This document shows positions 50,062 to 57,291 of a stretch of 57,291 nucleotides of DNA, piece by piece. The position numbers and the translations under genes were made by a program. The DNA comes from Phycisphaerales bacterium (GTDB lineage: Bacteria > Planctomycetota > Phycisphaerae > Phycisphaerales > SM1A02). Location: assembly GCA_022447205.1 (NCBI GenBank), contig JAKVBQ010000018.1, positions 1 to 57,291 on the forward strand. Direction: 5' to 3'. The number at the start of each line of letters is the position of its first letter. Within the stretch, counting starts at the first letter, position 1. Below the pieces are notes generated by a model that ran no database searches, was not told where the DNA came from, and saw only the letters and a program-made list of their open reading frames with translations.

Positions 50062-50658
50062 CTACGACTTCGAAGGTCTCTGACTCACGCAGTCGATCGT
50101 CCGTTCATCAGTGACGACCAGATCGACCCGATGGTCATGGGGTTCGACCGGGACCCGTTCGCACATGGAGGCCTCGAAGCAGGTTCCGATGAGGCGTGCG
50201 GCAGGGAGCCGTTCCAGGAGCCGATCGTAGTATCCCCCGCCCCGTCCAAGGCGTTGTCCCCAAGTATCGAACATCAGCCCCGGGACCAGAACCAGTTCGA
50301 TGGCACCTGAGGGCACCGGCTCACCGGTGCTCGGGGTCCGGACCCCAAGGGCATCCGGCTCCAGTGAATTGATCGGCTGAACCAGTTCCACGGCTTCAAG
50401 GACTCCGGGCTCCGCTCCTGCTCGTGGAAGGAGCACCCTCCGGCCATCCGCTCGGAGCGTTTCCAGCGCATCCTCCAGACCTGGTTCCGAGTTCAGTGGG
50501 GCGAAGCCCAGGATGCATCCCGCCGCGGCAACCTCCGGGCGTTCGAGCAGTCGGTCGGCGAGTGCTTTGGAGGCCCGGCTCCGCTCCTCCGGAGCCATCG
50601 AGCGGAGTCGTGCCAGCGCTTGCCTTCGGAGATCGGCCTTCCGTTCCGGTGCGCTCAT
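50062..50658 (-). CDS. 5-formyltetrahydrofolate cyclo-ligase
   Basis: A 198-residue MTHFS/YgfA-family enzyme converting 5-formyltetrahydrofolate to 5,10-methenyltetrahydrofolate with ATP. The N-terminal basic helix (KADLRRQALARLRSM) and the signature LVPGLMFDTWGQRLGRGGGYYDRLL are clear. TCFEASMCERVPVEPHDHRVDLVVTDE matches the C-terminal motif. The start overlaps the rarA stop by four bases, so it is the second gene of a rarA unit. In E. coli ygfA follows 6S RNA; no such RNA is seen here. Confidence 0.92.
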   Translation of the reverse strand: MSAPERKADLRRQALARLRSMAPEERSRASKALADRLLERPEVAAAGCILGFAPLNSEPGLEDALETLRADGRRVLLPRAGAEPGVLEAVELVQPINSLEPDALGVRTPSTGEPVPSGAIELVLVPGLMFDTWGQRLGRGGGYYDRLLERLPAARLIGTCFEASMCERVPVEPHDHRVDLVVTDERTIDCVSQRPSKS

Positions 50659-51950
50659 TCGCCTTCGCCCTTCCCCTCGAGGTCGTTCAGGGTCGGTCTG
50701 AAGAACGAGATCGACGATCCCAGGTAGTCGGAGGTCGCTTCACCGGGAGGGAACTGATGCGGCGACCTGTAGGTTTCGCCGTCAGGTCCGTCGGATCGGT
50801 TGGCTCGATCCCTGAGGTGGGGTGGGACTTGCAGGCTGCCTTCCGTTCGAACATGCGCCAGGGCCCTGCCGATCGCGCTGGTCGTCGAATCGGATTTGGG
50901 TGCCCGCGCCATGTACAGGGCGGCATGGGCGAGGGTCAGCTGACATTCGGGCATGCCGATTCGTTCCGTCAGCAGCCAGGCGTTGGTGGCAACCGCGAGC
51001 GCGTTCGGATCCGCGAGACCGATGTCCTCGCTGGCGAGGATCGCTATCCGGCGTGCGATGAACGTCGGGTCCTCTCCGGCATCCAGCATCCGAGCGAGCC
51101 AGTACACCGTCGCATCACAGTCCGACCCCCGCATCGCCTTGATGAAGACGCTTGCAATGTCGTAGTGACGGTCGCCCGAAGCGTCGTACACGGCCAGTGT
51201 GCGCTGGATCGATGCTTCCGCGACCTCGATGTCGACCCGAACCTCGTCCGCCCCTTCGATTCTTGGCGCCGGATCCAGGCTGCGCGCAGCGACTTCGAGG
51301 GCGGTCAGGGCACGTCTGGCATCGCCATCACAGAGGACAGCCAGCCGTTCGATCGCCTCATCCGTCACATGCAGGGCGAGATCGCCCAGTCCTCGATCCT
51401 CGAGCACGGCCTTCTTCAGGATGCGTTCGATCGCCCCGCTGTCGAGTGGTTCGAGCTGGACCACGGTCGACCGGCTGACCAGTGCGCCGTTCAGGGTGAA
51501 TGAAGGATTCTCCGTGGTCGTTCCAACCAGGAGCAGGGTGCCCTCTTCCACCGCTTCCAGGAGGACGTCCTGCTGCGATCGATTGAACCTGTGGATCTCA
51601 TCCAGCAGGAGGACCGTTCGCCGTTCGCTTTCCTCGATCCGCTTTCCGGCCAGGGCGATGATCTCACGGACCCTTGCAACACCCAGGGCCGCGGCATTTT
51701 CCCGGACCAGTGCCGCATCGCAGGCCTCACCGATGAGGAACGAGAGGGTCGTTTTCCCGGTGCCGGGCGGCCCGTGGATGATCAGGGACCCGATCGTGCC
51801 CCCCTCGATCATCCGCCTCAGGAGACAGCCAGGCCCCAGAAGGCGCTCCTGGCCCTCGAAATCCTCGATCGATCGAGGGCGCATCCTTGCCGCCAGTGGC
51901 TCCACTGCGACCCTGCGTCGTGCCCTCTGAGGTGCCCAGAGATCCTCCAT
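50655..51950 (-). CDS. rarA: Replication-associated recombination protein RarA (MgsA)
   Basis: AAA+ ATPase of 431 residues related to clamp loaders and Mgs1/WRNIP1, acting at stalled replication forks. Motifs are MRPRSIEDFEGQERLLGPG, Walker A GPPGTGKTT, Walker B LLLDEIHRFNRSQQD, sensor 1 LLVGTTTENPSF and the C-terminal tetramerisation part (AMRGSDCDATVYWLARMLDAGEDP). ATG 51950 follows TAGACT (51963-51958) by seven bases, which supports it over ATG 51971 with a GGAGG too close. It is divergent from glmS. Confidence 0.94.
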   Translation of the reverse strand: MEDLWAPQRARRRVAVEPLAARMRPRSIEDFEGQERLLGPGCLLRRMIEGGTIGSLIIHGPPGTGKTTLSFLIGEACDAALVRENAAALGVARVREIIALAGKRIEESERRTVLLLDEIHRFNRSQQDVLLEAVEEGTLLLVGTTTENPSFTLNGALVSRSTVVQLEPLDSGAIERILKKAVLEDRGLGDLALHVTDEAIERLAVLCDGDARRALTALEVAARSLDPAPRIEGADEVRVDIEVAEASIQRTLAVYDASGDRHYDIASVFIKAMRGSDCDATVYWLARMLDAGEDPTFIARRIAILASEDIGLADPNALAVATNAWLLTERIGMPECQLTLAHAALYMARAPKSDSTTSAIGRALAHVRTEGSLQVPPHLRDRANRSDGPDGETYRSPHQFPPGEATSDYLGSSISFFRPTLNDLEGKGEGE

Positions 51951-52085
51951 GGAGGCGAGTCTAGCCGACATGAACCTCCGTTGTTCGGCATGGAATACCG
52001 TGAACCAGTCGAGACGGGGGCGCATGAGGCCGATACTGTCCCTTGGACAGCGACCCAGCAGATCCATCAGAAAGGGATCCACCGC

Positions 52086-53927
52086 ATGTGTGGAATCATC
52101 GCCTACATCGGTTCACGTGAAGCTTCACCGATCCTCATCGAGGGATTGAAGCGTCTGGAATATCGTGGTTACGACTCCGCCGGGCTCGCCGTGGTGGGGG
52201 ATGACACCCTGGACATCTCGCGTTCGGTCGGTCGTGTCCGGGGCCTCGAGGAACAGCTGGGCAGGGAGACCGCCACGTTCTCGGGTTCCATGGGCATCGC
52301 CCACACCCGTTGGGCGACTCATGGTGGCGTCACCGTCGAGAACGCCCACCCGCATCGCGACGACCTCGGTCGAGGGCACTCGATCGCGGTTGTCCACAAC
52401 GGAATCATCGAGAACTACCTCACGCTGAAGAAGTGGCTCGAGGAGAAGGGTCATGTCTTCGCTTCCGAGACCGACACCGAAGTCCTCGCCCACCTGATCG
52501 GCGAGCTCTACGACGGCGATCTCGAGCGCGCGGTCCAGGCGGCCCTCCGCGAGGTCACCGGTGCCTATGCGATCGCCGTCGTCTGTGCGAAGGAACCGGA
52601 TGTCATGGTGGTCGGTCGAAAGGGCTCGCCCCTGATGATCGGGGTCGGCTCGAACGAATACGTGGTGGCAAGCGACCCCAGTGCGATCGTCGCCCATACC
52701 AAGCAGGCCTTCACGCTCGACGACTACTCGGTCGCGAAACTCACCCGGGACTCCTTCCGGACGTCCACGATCGACAACATCGAGATCACGCCCCAGATCC
52801 GCGAGCTCGAGCTGGATCTCGGTCAGATCGAGCTGGGCGAATTCGAACACTACATGCTCAAGGAGATCCACGAGCAGCCGACCGCCCTGCGCCGGTCGCT
52901 TCAGGGTCGTCTCGATCTTCGCGGTGGAAGCGTCGTCCTGGGCGGAATCACCGAACATGCGCGTCATCTCGCAACAGCGAAGCGGATCGTCTTCGTCGGC
53001 CAGGGAACGGCACTGCATGCAGGCATGGTCGGTGAATACCTCGTCGAGAATCTTGCGAAGATCCCCGCCGAAGTCGAGTTCGCCAGCGAGTTTCGCTATC
53101 GAAACCCGATCGTCGAACCGGGCACGGTGGTCATCGCGATCAGCCAGTCCGGGGAGACCGCGGACACCCTTGCGGCGATCGAGGAGGCGAAGCAGAAGGG
53201 TGCCCTCACGCTCGGGCTCGTGAATGTCGTCGGTTCCACGATCTCTCGAGAGACGGATGCCGGCATCTACCTCCGGGTCGGTCCTGAGATCGGCGTGGCT
53301 TCGACCAAGGCGTTCATCGGACAGCTGCTGGTCACCACGATGCTTGCCGCGTTCATCGGTCGTCGCCGGTTCCTCTCGCAGGAGGATCTGCACAACCTGC
53401 TCACCGCGATGGATCGGGTCCCCGACCAGGTGGAATCCGTCATCGCGCAGTCCGACCAGATCAAGACGGCGACCGCCCGCTACGTGAACAGGGACAACTG
53501 GCTCTTCCTCGGTCGCGGGCTCAACTACCCCGTCGCCCTCGAGGGTGCCCTGAAGCTGAAGGAGATCAGCTACATCCATGCGGAGGGCATGCCGGCAGCC
53601 GAGATGAAGCACGGCCCGATCGCTCTCATCGATGAGGGCATGCCCGTCGTCGTGGTGGCGACCCGAAACAGCCAGTACGAGAAGGTGCTCTCCAACATCG
53701 AGGAGGTGCGCAGCCGCGGCGGCCATGTCATCGCGGTCGCCACCGAAGGCGACGAGACGATCCGCTCGCTGTGCGAGGAGGTCTTCTGGGTTCCCGACGT
53801 CCCCGAGCCCCTTCAGCCACTGGTCACCGTGGTCCCGCTCCAGCTCCTCGCCTATCACGCTGCCCTGATGCGGGGCAAGGATGTCGACAAGCCCCGGAAT
53901 CTCGCCAAGAGCGTGACCGTCGAGTAG
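52086..53927 (+). CDS. glmS: Glutamine-fructose-6-phosphate aminotransferase
   Basis: GlmS, 613 residues, makes glucosamine-6-phosphate from fructose-6-phosphate and glutamine, the first step of UDP-GlcNAc and cell-wall synthesis. Cys2 of MCGIIAYIGSREAS is the glutaminase nucleophile. LEYRGYDSAG and HTRWATHG follow. Two SIS domains carry the isomerase site (AISQSGETADTLAA; EGMPAAEMKHGPIALID), and the protein ends NLAKSVTVE. AAAGGGA precedes ATG. The short leader has no room for a glmS ribozyme. Confidence 0.96.
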   Translation: MCGIIAYIGSREASPILIEGLKRLEYRGYDSAGLAVVGDDTLDISRSVGRVRGLEEQLGRETATFSGSMGIAHTRWATHGGVTVENAHPHRDDLGRGHSIAVVHNGIIENYLTLKKWLEEKGHVFASETDTEVLAHLIGELYDGDLERAVQAALREVTGAYAIAVVCAKEPDVMVVGRKGSPLMIGVGSNEYVVASDPSAIVAHTKQAFTLDDYSVAKLTRDSFRTSTIDNIEITPQIRELELDLGQIELGEFEHYMLKEIHEQPTALRRSLQGRLDLRGGSVVLGGITEHARHLATAKRIVFVGQGTALHAGMVGEYLVENLAKIPAEVEFASEFRYRNPIVEPGTVVIAISQSGETADTLAAIEEAKQKGALTLGLVNVVGSTISRETDAGIYLRVGPEIGVASTKAFIGQLLVTTMLAAFIGRRRFLSQEDLHNLLTAMDRVPDQVESVIAQSDQIKTATARYVNRDNWLFLGRGLNYPVALEGALKLKEISYIHAEGMPAAEMKHGPIALIDEGMPVVVVATRNSQYEKVLSNIEEVRSRGGHVIAVATEGDETIRSLCEEVFWVPDVPEPLQPLVTVVPLQLLAYHAALMRGKDVDKPRNLAKSVTVE

Positions 53928-54328
53928 ACCTGGTGGCAGGAACTCATAAGCAGTTGTTAAAAAAGCACTTGCGCCTCAAGGCGAGCTCTGCGCATCGTCA
54001 GGTTCGCCATGGGGGTGACTTGCGTGTGGATCTGTGCGGATTGAACGAATCGTACCGGCTGGATTTCGGGTGCCTCCTGACGGGTGAGATGGGTCCCTTC
54101 GCATTCGTGGGGCATACTCCTTGGGTTCGTTGAACCAAATGCAGCAGGAGGTTACGCTTTCAAGCTCACTGGCTCGGACCACCCAGACACATCTCCGTGT
54201 TCGAGAACAGTCGACGGTTTCCCGTTCCGCTTGCTTCCATGGGGCGGGGATCTGACAGGCTTCGTTGCACACGGAGCAAGGCATTCAGGGCAGAATACGG
54301 CTCACTTTGGACAGACCACCAAGGCACC
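53928..54328. other. 401-base intergenic region without a recognisable gene
   Basis: Lies between glmS and the kinase gene. An A-rich patch (near 53957-53966) and a short CGCCTCAAGGCG hairpin are the only local structures. Some short frames run through it, but none has a start with ribosome binding site or coding character. I looked for a tRNA, SRP RNA or 6S-like RNA and found no signature. The kinase promoter should be in the right half. Confidence 0.55.
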
Positions 54329-55159
54329 ATGGCTGAAGACAAGAACAAGTTGCGCAAGCTGTTTGGGGTCAACCCCATGCACATGGTCGGCGAAGGTGCT
54401 CGAAGCAAGTGCTGGGCGGTCCACGATCCCAAGACGCACGAGATCAAGTTGCTCAAGTACGTCGAGATCGAGGACGAGAAGGATCACCGTTGGGTGGAAC
54501 AGCTCGAGAGCGAGCATGCCATCGCCTCCAAGTTCAAGCACCCGAACATCCGAGCCTCCTACGGCTTGAAGTACAAGCCGTCGAAGAGGAAGCCGAAGGA
54601 TGTCGCCCTGCTGATGCAGTTCGTCGACGGCGTCGACCTGGTCGAATGGCAGAAGGCGACCAATCCAAACCTCGATCGACTGCTCGAGGTCTTCATCGCC
54701 TGCGCGGATGCACTCAATCACATGCACATGGTCGGCTTCGCCCATGCCGACATGAAGCCGATCAACGTTCTGATGGACAGCCGGAGCGAAGAGCCCCTGA
54801 TCATCGATCTCGGTCAGGCGTGTGCGCTCAACACCGAGAAGGAACGCGTCCAGGGAACCCCCGGCTTCATCGCCCCCGAGCAGGTGAAGCGAAAGCCCAT
54901 CACCTATCTCACGGACGTCTTCAACTGGGGGGCCACCATGTACTTCATGCTGACCGGACAGAAGGTCGACACCGAGAGCTTCGCCCAGCCGGGCGCGCTT
55001 CCCGGTTGTCCGGGGCCGCTCTCCGATCTCGTGCTCGAGTCGATCCGGGCCAATCCGATGGATCGGACCGAATCGATGAAGTACCTGCGAGACAATCTGG
55101 TCCGCATCCGCCAGTCCCTTGCGCCGGAAACGGCTGATTCCGGCAAGAAGACCGCCTGA
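54329..55159 (+). CDS. Divergent serine/threonine protein kinase
   Basis: A 276-residue soluble Hanks-type kinase without membrane helix or sensor domain. The Gly-rich loop is GEGARSKCWAV. The presumed ATP Lys lies in IKLLKYVEIE, and the helix-C Glu in QLESEHAIASKF. The catalytic loop reads HADMKPIN (139-146) where HRDxKxxN is usual. The Mg motif is DLG (160-162) in place of DFG, and GTPGFIAPEQV ends the activation segment. Catalytic Asp, Lys and Asn remain, so activity is likely. The lost HRD Arg suggests no control by activation-loop phosphorylation. A glutathione peroxidase gene follows 19 bases later. Confidence 0.88.
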   Translation: MAEDKNKLRKLFGVNPMHMVGEGARSKCWAVHDPKTHEIKLLKYVEIEDEKDHRWVEQLESEHAIASKFKHPNIRASYGLKYKPSKRKPKDVALLMQFVDGVDLVEWQKATNPNLDRLLEVFIACADALNHMHMVGFAHADMKPINVLMDSRSEEPLIIDLGQACALNTEKERVQGTPGFIAPEQVKRKPITYLTDVFNWGATMYFMLTGQKVDTESFAQPGALPGCPGPLSDLVLESIRANPMDRTESMKYLRDNLVRIRQSLAPETADSGKKTA

Positions 55160-55178
55160 TCGATTGGAAAGAAGTCAT

Positions 55179-55823
55179 ATGACCCACCGACTCCTTCGGT
55201 TTCTCCCTGTCGGACTCATCATGGCAGCGACCGGACTTGGTTGCGCCCAGGATGCCCCTCGTTCACCGGAGGATCTTGAACGCTGGTCCGACGCGAGCCT
55301 CTGGTCACTGGAGGTGAAGGACATCGATGGTGCAGCCAGGCCCTTGAGTGCATGGACTGGCAAGGTCGGAGTCGTCGTCAATGTCGCGAGTCGTTGCGGA
55401 TACACGCCGCAGTACGCGAAGCTGCAGGCATTGCATGATTCGATGAAGGATCAGGGGGTGGTCGTCCTCGGTTTTCCCTGCAACCAGTTCGGTAGCCAGG
55501 AGCCGGGAACCCCTGCCGAGATCAAGTCCTTCTGCACGTCGCGGTACGGCGTGACCTTCCCTCTCTTCGAGAAGGTTGACGTCAAGGCGGGTCCGAAGCA
55601 GAGCGACGTCTTCGCACTGCTCGGAACCCAGTCCGGAAAGCTTCCTGGTTGGAACTTCTGCAAGTACGTCGTCGGCCGTGACGGCAAGGTGGTCTCATTC
55701 TTCCCGTCGAACGTCGCGCCCGATGATCCAAGGTTCCGGGCCGCCGTCGAGAAGGCCCTGGCGAGCACCCCCCGTCCCGAGGGTGAGGAAGACGACGTCA
55801 AGAGCGCCCCTGAAACCGACTGA
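55179..55823 (+). CDS. Exported glutathione peroxidase-like protein
   Basis: A 214-residue thioredoxin-fold peroxidase with an N-terminal export signal (LLRFLPVGLIMAATGLGC; possibly a lipoprotein, though the lipobox is imperfect). The active-site segment is NVASRCGYTPQY with Cys instead of selenocysteine. The tetrad partners are FPCNQFGSQEP and WNFCKY. Such enzymes reduce peroxides using thioredoxin or glutathione, here presumably in the periplasm. GGAAAGAAG precedes ATG. Confidence 0.9.
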   Translation: MTHRLLRFLPVGLIMAATGLGCAQDAPRSPEDLERWSDASLWSLEVKDIDGAARPLSAWTGKVGVVVNVASRCGYTPQYAKLQALHDSMKDQGVVVLGFPCNQFGSQEPGTPAEIKSFCTSRYGVTFPLFEKVDVKAGPKQSDVFALLGTQSGKLPGWNFCKYVVGRDGKVVSFFPSNVAPDDPRFRAAVEKALASTPRPEGEEDDVKSAPETD

Positions 55824-55913
55824 TCCTTCCCGCTGCATCATGTTCCCGCTCCTGCAGGGGGGCAGGTAGAGTATCGATCCCCCGACTCGACCTTCCTGCA
55901 GCATCAGGAGTCC

Positions 55914-57291
55914 ATGATGATCACGCTTCTTCTCGCAACATCCGTCCTGTCCTCGCCCGTCGGCTGCTCCGTGGACGAGCGGCTCGACCAGGCACTCGAT
56001 CTGGTTCCAGAGACCGCCGAAGTCATCGCGGTCGTTCCGGATCTTCGGCGTGCCAATGATGATCTCGGACAGTTGATCGATGCCATGGGGCGACCCTCGA
56101 CGGTGCTTGCCGGTCGACCGATCGAGATGTTCAAGGCTCAGCTCGGCATCGGTTCCGGCCTCGACGAACTCGGCTTTGCCGTCATGTACCTTGCCGGTGA
56201 AGTCGATGAACTCGGTGAGCCTGTTCCCGTGTACCTCGCTCCCACGAATGATCCTGCCGCGTTCGTTCGATCGAACTTCGCCGGTGCGACCGAACTCGAA
56301 CCAGGCCTCCAGGTGATGGCGGGGGAGGAGCGTTCGTACTTCCGCCTGCTCGAGAAGCACGTGCTGATCACCACCTCGGAAGCCCTGGCCCGTTCCCATC
56401 GATCGGACACCGGGATGGCGGCGATCTTCAATGAGGAGGTCGATCCAGCGGCTGGCGTCCATCTCGAACGAACCGATCTCATGGTCTGGTCCAGAAGGGA
56501 TGCATTCGAGGGCTTGATGGGGTCACTTGCGGATCGCGCTCCGATGGGGGTCCCCATCGGAGATCCCGCCGCGATCGGGGGGATGACCGCGGATCTCCTC
56601 TATGGACTCCTCCTCTTCGACTTCGATCCCCTCGGACTTTCCATCCGAAGTTTCATGGAGTGGATGCCCGGCAGCACGATGGCGGGTTTCATGGAGGGCG
56701 GTGAGGGCGATGGGCCGATGCTCGGAAGGCTTCCCGACAACCCCTACTACTTCGCGATGTCCATCGATTTCGCCGGTCTCGGGGGTCACGCAGCCTTCCG
56801 GAATCTCATGGGCCTTGCCAGCATGCCCCTGGATGTGCTCCCGGAGGGGATCCGGGAAGGTCGCCTCGGACTCAAGCAGCTCCAGTTGGCCGCCTATCCC
56901 AGTCGATTGGGCATCGCCCTGGGAGGCCTGCTCAACGACTCCGCCCTCGTGGTCTCTGCGGATGACCCTGAGGCGGTGAAGGAGGCCTTTCGCACGTTCC
57001 TGATGTCACTCGAGGGCGATCGTGGTGGGATCCGTTACCAGCCGGAATGGGTCACCGACAAGCCCTTGCGGACAGGCGGAGTCGCGGATGCCTTCCGACT
57101 TCAGGAAACGGTACTCCCTCCGACGGGAGACGCGCCCCAAGGTGGGTTTGCAGGATCGGCGATCCAGCGGATCGCCCTCCAGTTGATCTATGGTTCACGA
57201 GGGCTCAGCGGTTTCACCGGTACCGAAGGTACCGATGCATTCGTGATGACCTTCAGCCAGCGCCCCGATGTCTGGAAGCGCGCCCTGGGCA
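55914..57291 (+). CDS. Secreted protein of unknown function, 3' end outside window
   Basis: The frame runs from ATG 55914 to the window edge with no stop (459 codons). CAGGAG lies just before the start, and a TAGAGT box at 55867-55872 could begin the transcript. The N-terminus is a signal peptide (MITLLLATSVLSSPVGCS). The mature part is rich in Leu, Asp and Gly with repeated alpha/beta units (ETAEVIAVVPDLRRANDDL; LDELGFAVMYLAGEVDELGE; LGRLPDNPYYFAMSIDFAG). This resembles large planctomycete secreted proteins sometimes labelled DUF3352-like. I cannot name it with certainty. Confidence 0.8.
   Translation, partial: MMITLLLATSVLSSPVGCSVDERLDQALDLVPETAEVIAVVPDLRRANDDLGQLIDAMGRPSTVLAGRPIEMFKAQLGIGSGLDELGFAVMYLAGEVDELGEPVPVYLAPTNDPAAFVRSNFAGATELEPGLQVMAGEERSYFRLLEKHVLITTSEALARSHRSDTGMAAIFNEEVDPAAGVHLERTDLMVWSRRDAFEGLMGSLADRAPMGVPIGDPAAIGGMTADLLYGLLLFDFDPLGLSIRSFMEWMPGSTMAGFMEGGEGDGPMLGRLPDNPYYFAMSIDFAGLGGHAAFRNLMGLASMPLDVLPEGIREGRLGLKQLQLAAYPSRLGIALGGLLNDSALVVSADDPEAVKEAFRTFLMSLEGDRGGIRYQPEWVTDKPLRTGGVADAFRLQETVLPPTGDAPQGGFAGSAIQRIALQLIYGSRGLSGFTGTEGTDAFVMTFSQRPDVWKRALG

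Noticed and set aside
52010-52085. glmS ribozyme in the glmS leader
   Set aside because: The gap between the rarA and glmS starts is too short, and no ribozyme core is visible.
53928-54328. tRNA, SRP RNA or 6S-like RNA gene in the gap after glmS
   Set aside because: No cloverleaf with T-loop GTTCRA in place, no GGAAG SRP apex and no long 6S-like rod could be drawn.

Overview
The window is about 57.3 kb of GC-rich bacterial chromosome, almost completely coding. It best fits the phylum Planctomycetota, class Phycisphaerae. That placement is inference from three signs: secreted proteins with terminal dockerin-like repeats ending in Trp-Gly-Asp-Cys, Cys-rich GACC repeats and poly-Gly linkers; an orphan MutL-like ATPase next to a DUF6754-type membrane protein; and many housekeeping genes whose starts sit just behind a TANNNT box. 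I see no tRNA, rRNA, insertion sequence, prophage or CRISPR array.

Layout. 1-5.9 kb: end of a response regulator, two tandem metallophosphoesterases, yidC and mnmE. 5.9-12.8 kb: thioesterase, DciA-like protein (minus), ABC ATPase, der, a PSP1/RicT protein and a large signal peptidase I. 12.9-16.5 kb (minus): a secreted helical protein, a YbhN-type membrane protein and an RRM protein. 16.8-20.1 kb: a YdeP-type molybdopterin oxidoreductase facing mobA and a MOSC protein. 20.2-30.4 kb: a DDAH-like hydrolase and a kynurenine pathway locus. In that locus the minus strand carries 3-hydroxyanthranilate dioxygenase, ACMSD, kynureninase, kynurenine monooxygenase and formamidase; the plus strand carries an SDR, a semialdehyde dehydrogenase, a lipoprotein and a RidA-type deaminase. 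Together they could take N-formylkynurenine to 4-oxalocrotonate; tryptophan dioxygenase is not in the window.

31.7-40.8 kb (plus): nine tightly packed genes, apparently one operon. They encode a small membrane protein, a small soluble protein, the MutL-like ATPase, a barrel-sandwich/KOW protein, a DUF6754-type membrane protein, a six-helix membrane protein, a protein with a helix at each end, a polytopic membrane protein and an MltA-like lytic transglycosylase lipoprotein. No aminomutase gene is present. This is the best candidate for an undescribed system: a cytoplasmic ATPase joined to an envelope complex.

40.9-57.3 kb: a small secreted protein, pdxA, two paralogous secreted serine proteases (one with Notch/LNR-like repeats), an L,D-transpeptidase, 5-formyltetrahydrofolate cyclo-ligase, rarA, glmS, a divergent protein kinase, a glutathione peroxidase and a secreted protein cut by the window end.

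Two start modes are visible. At least fourteen first-in-unit genes have TANNNT 6-10 bases before the start codon and should give leaderless or nearly leaderless mRNAs. Other genes use Shine-Dalgarno sites or overlapping stop/start codons. Two genes may begin at ATC or ATT.
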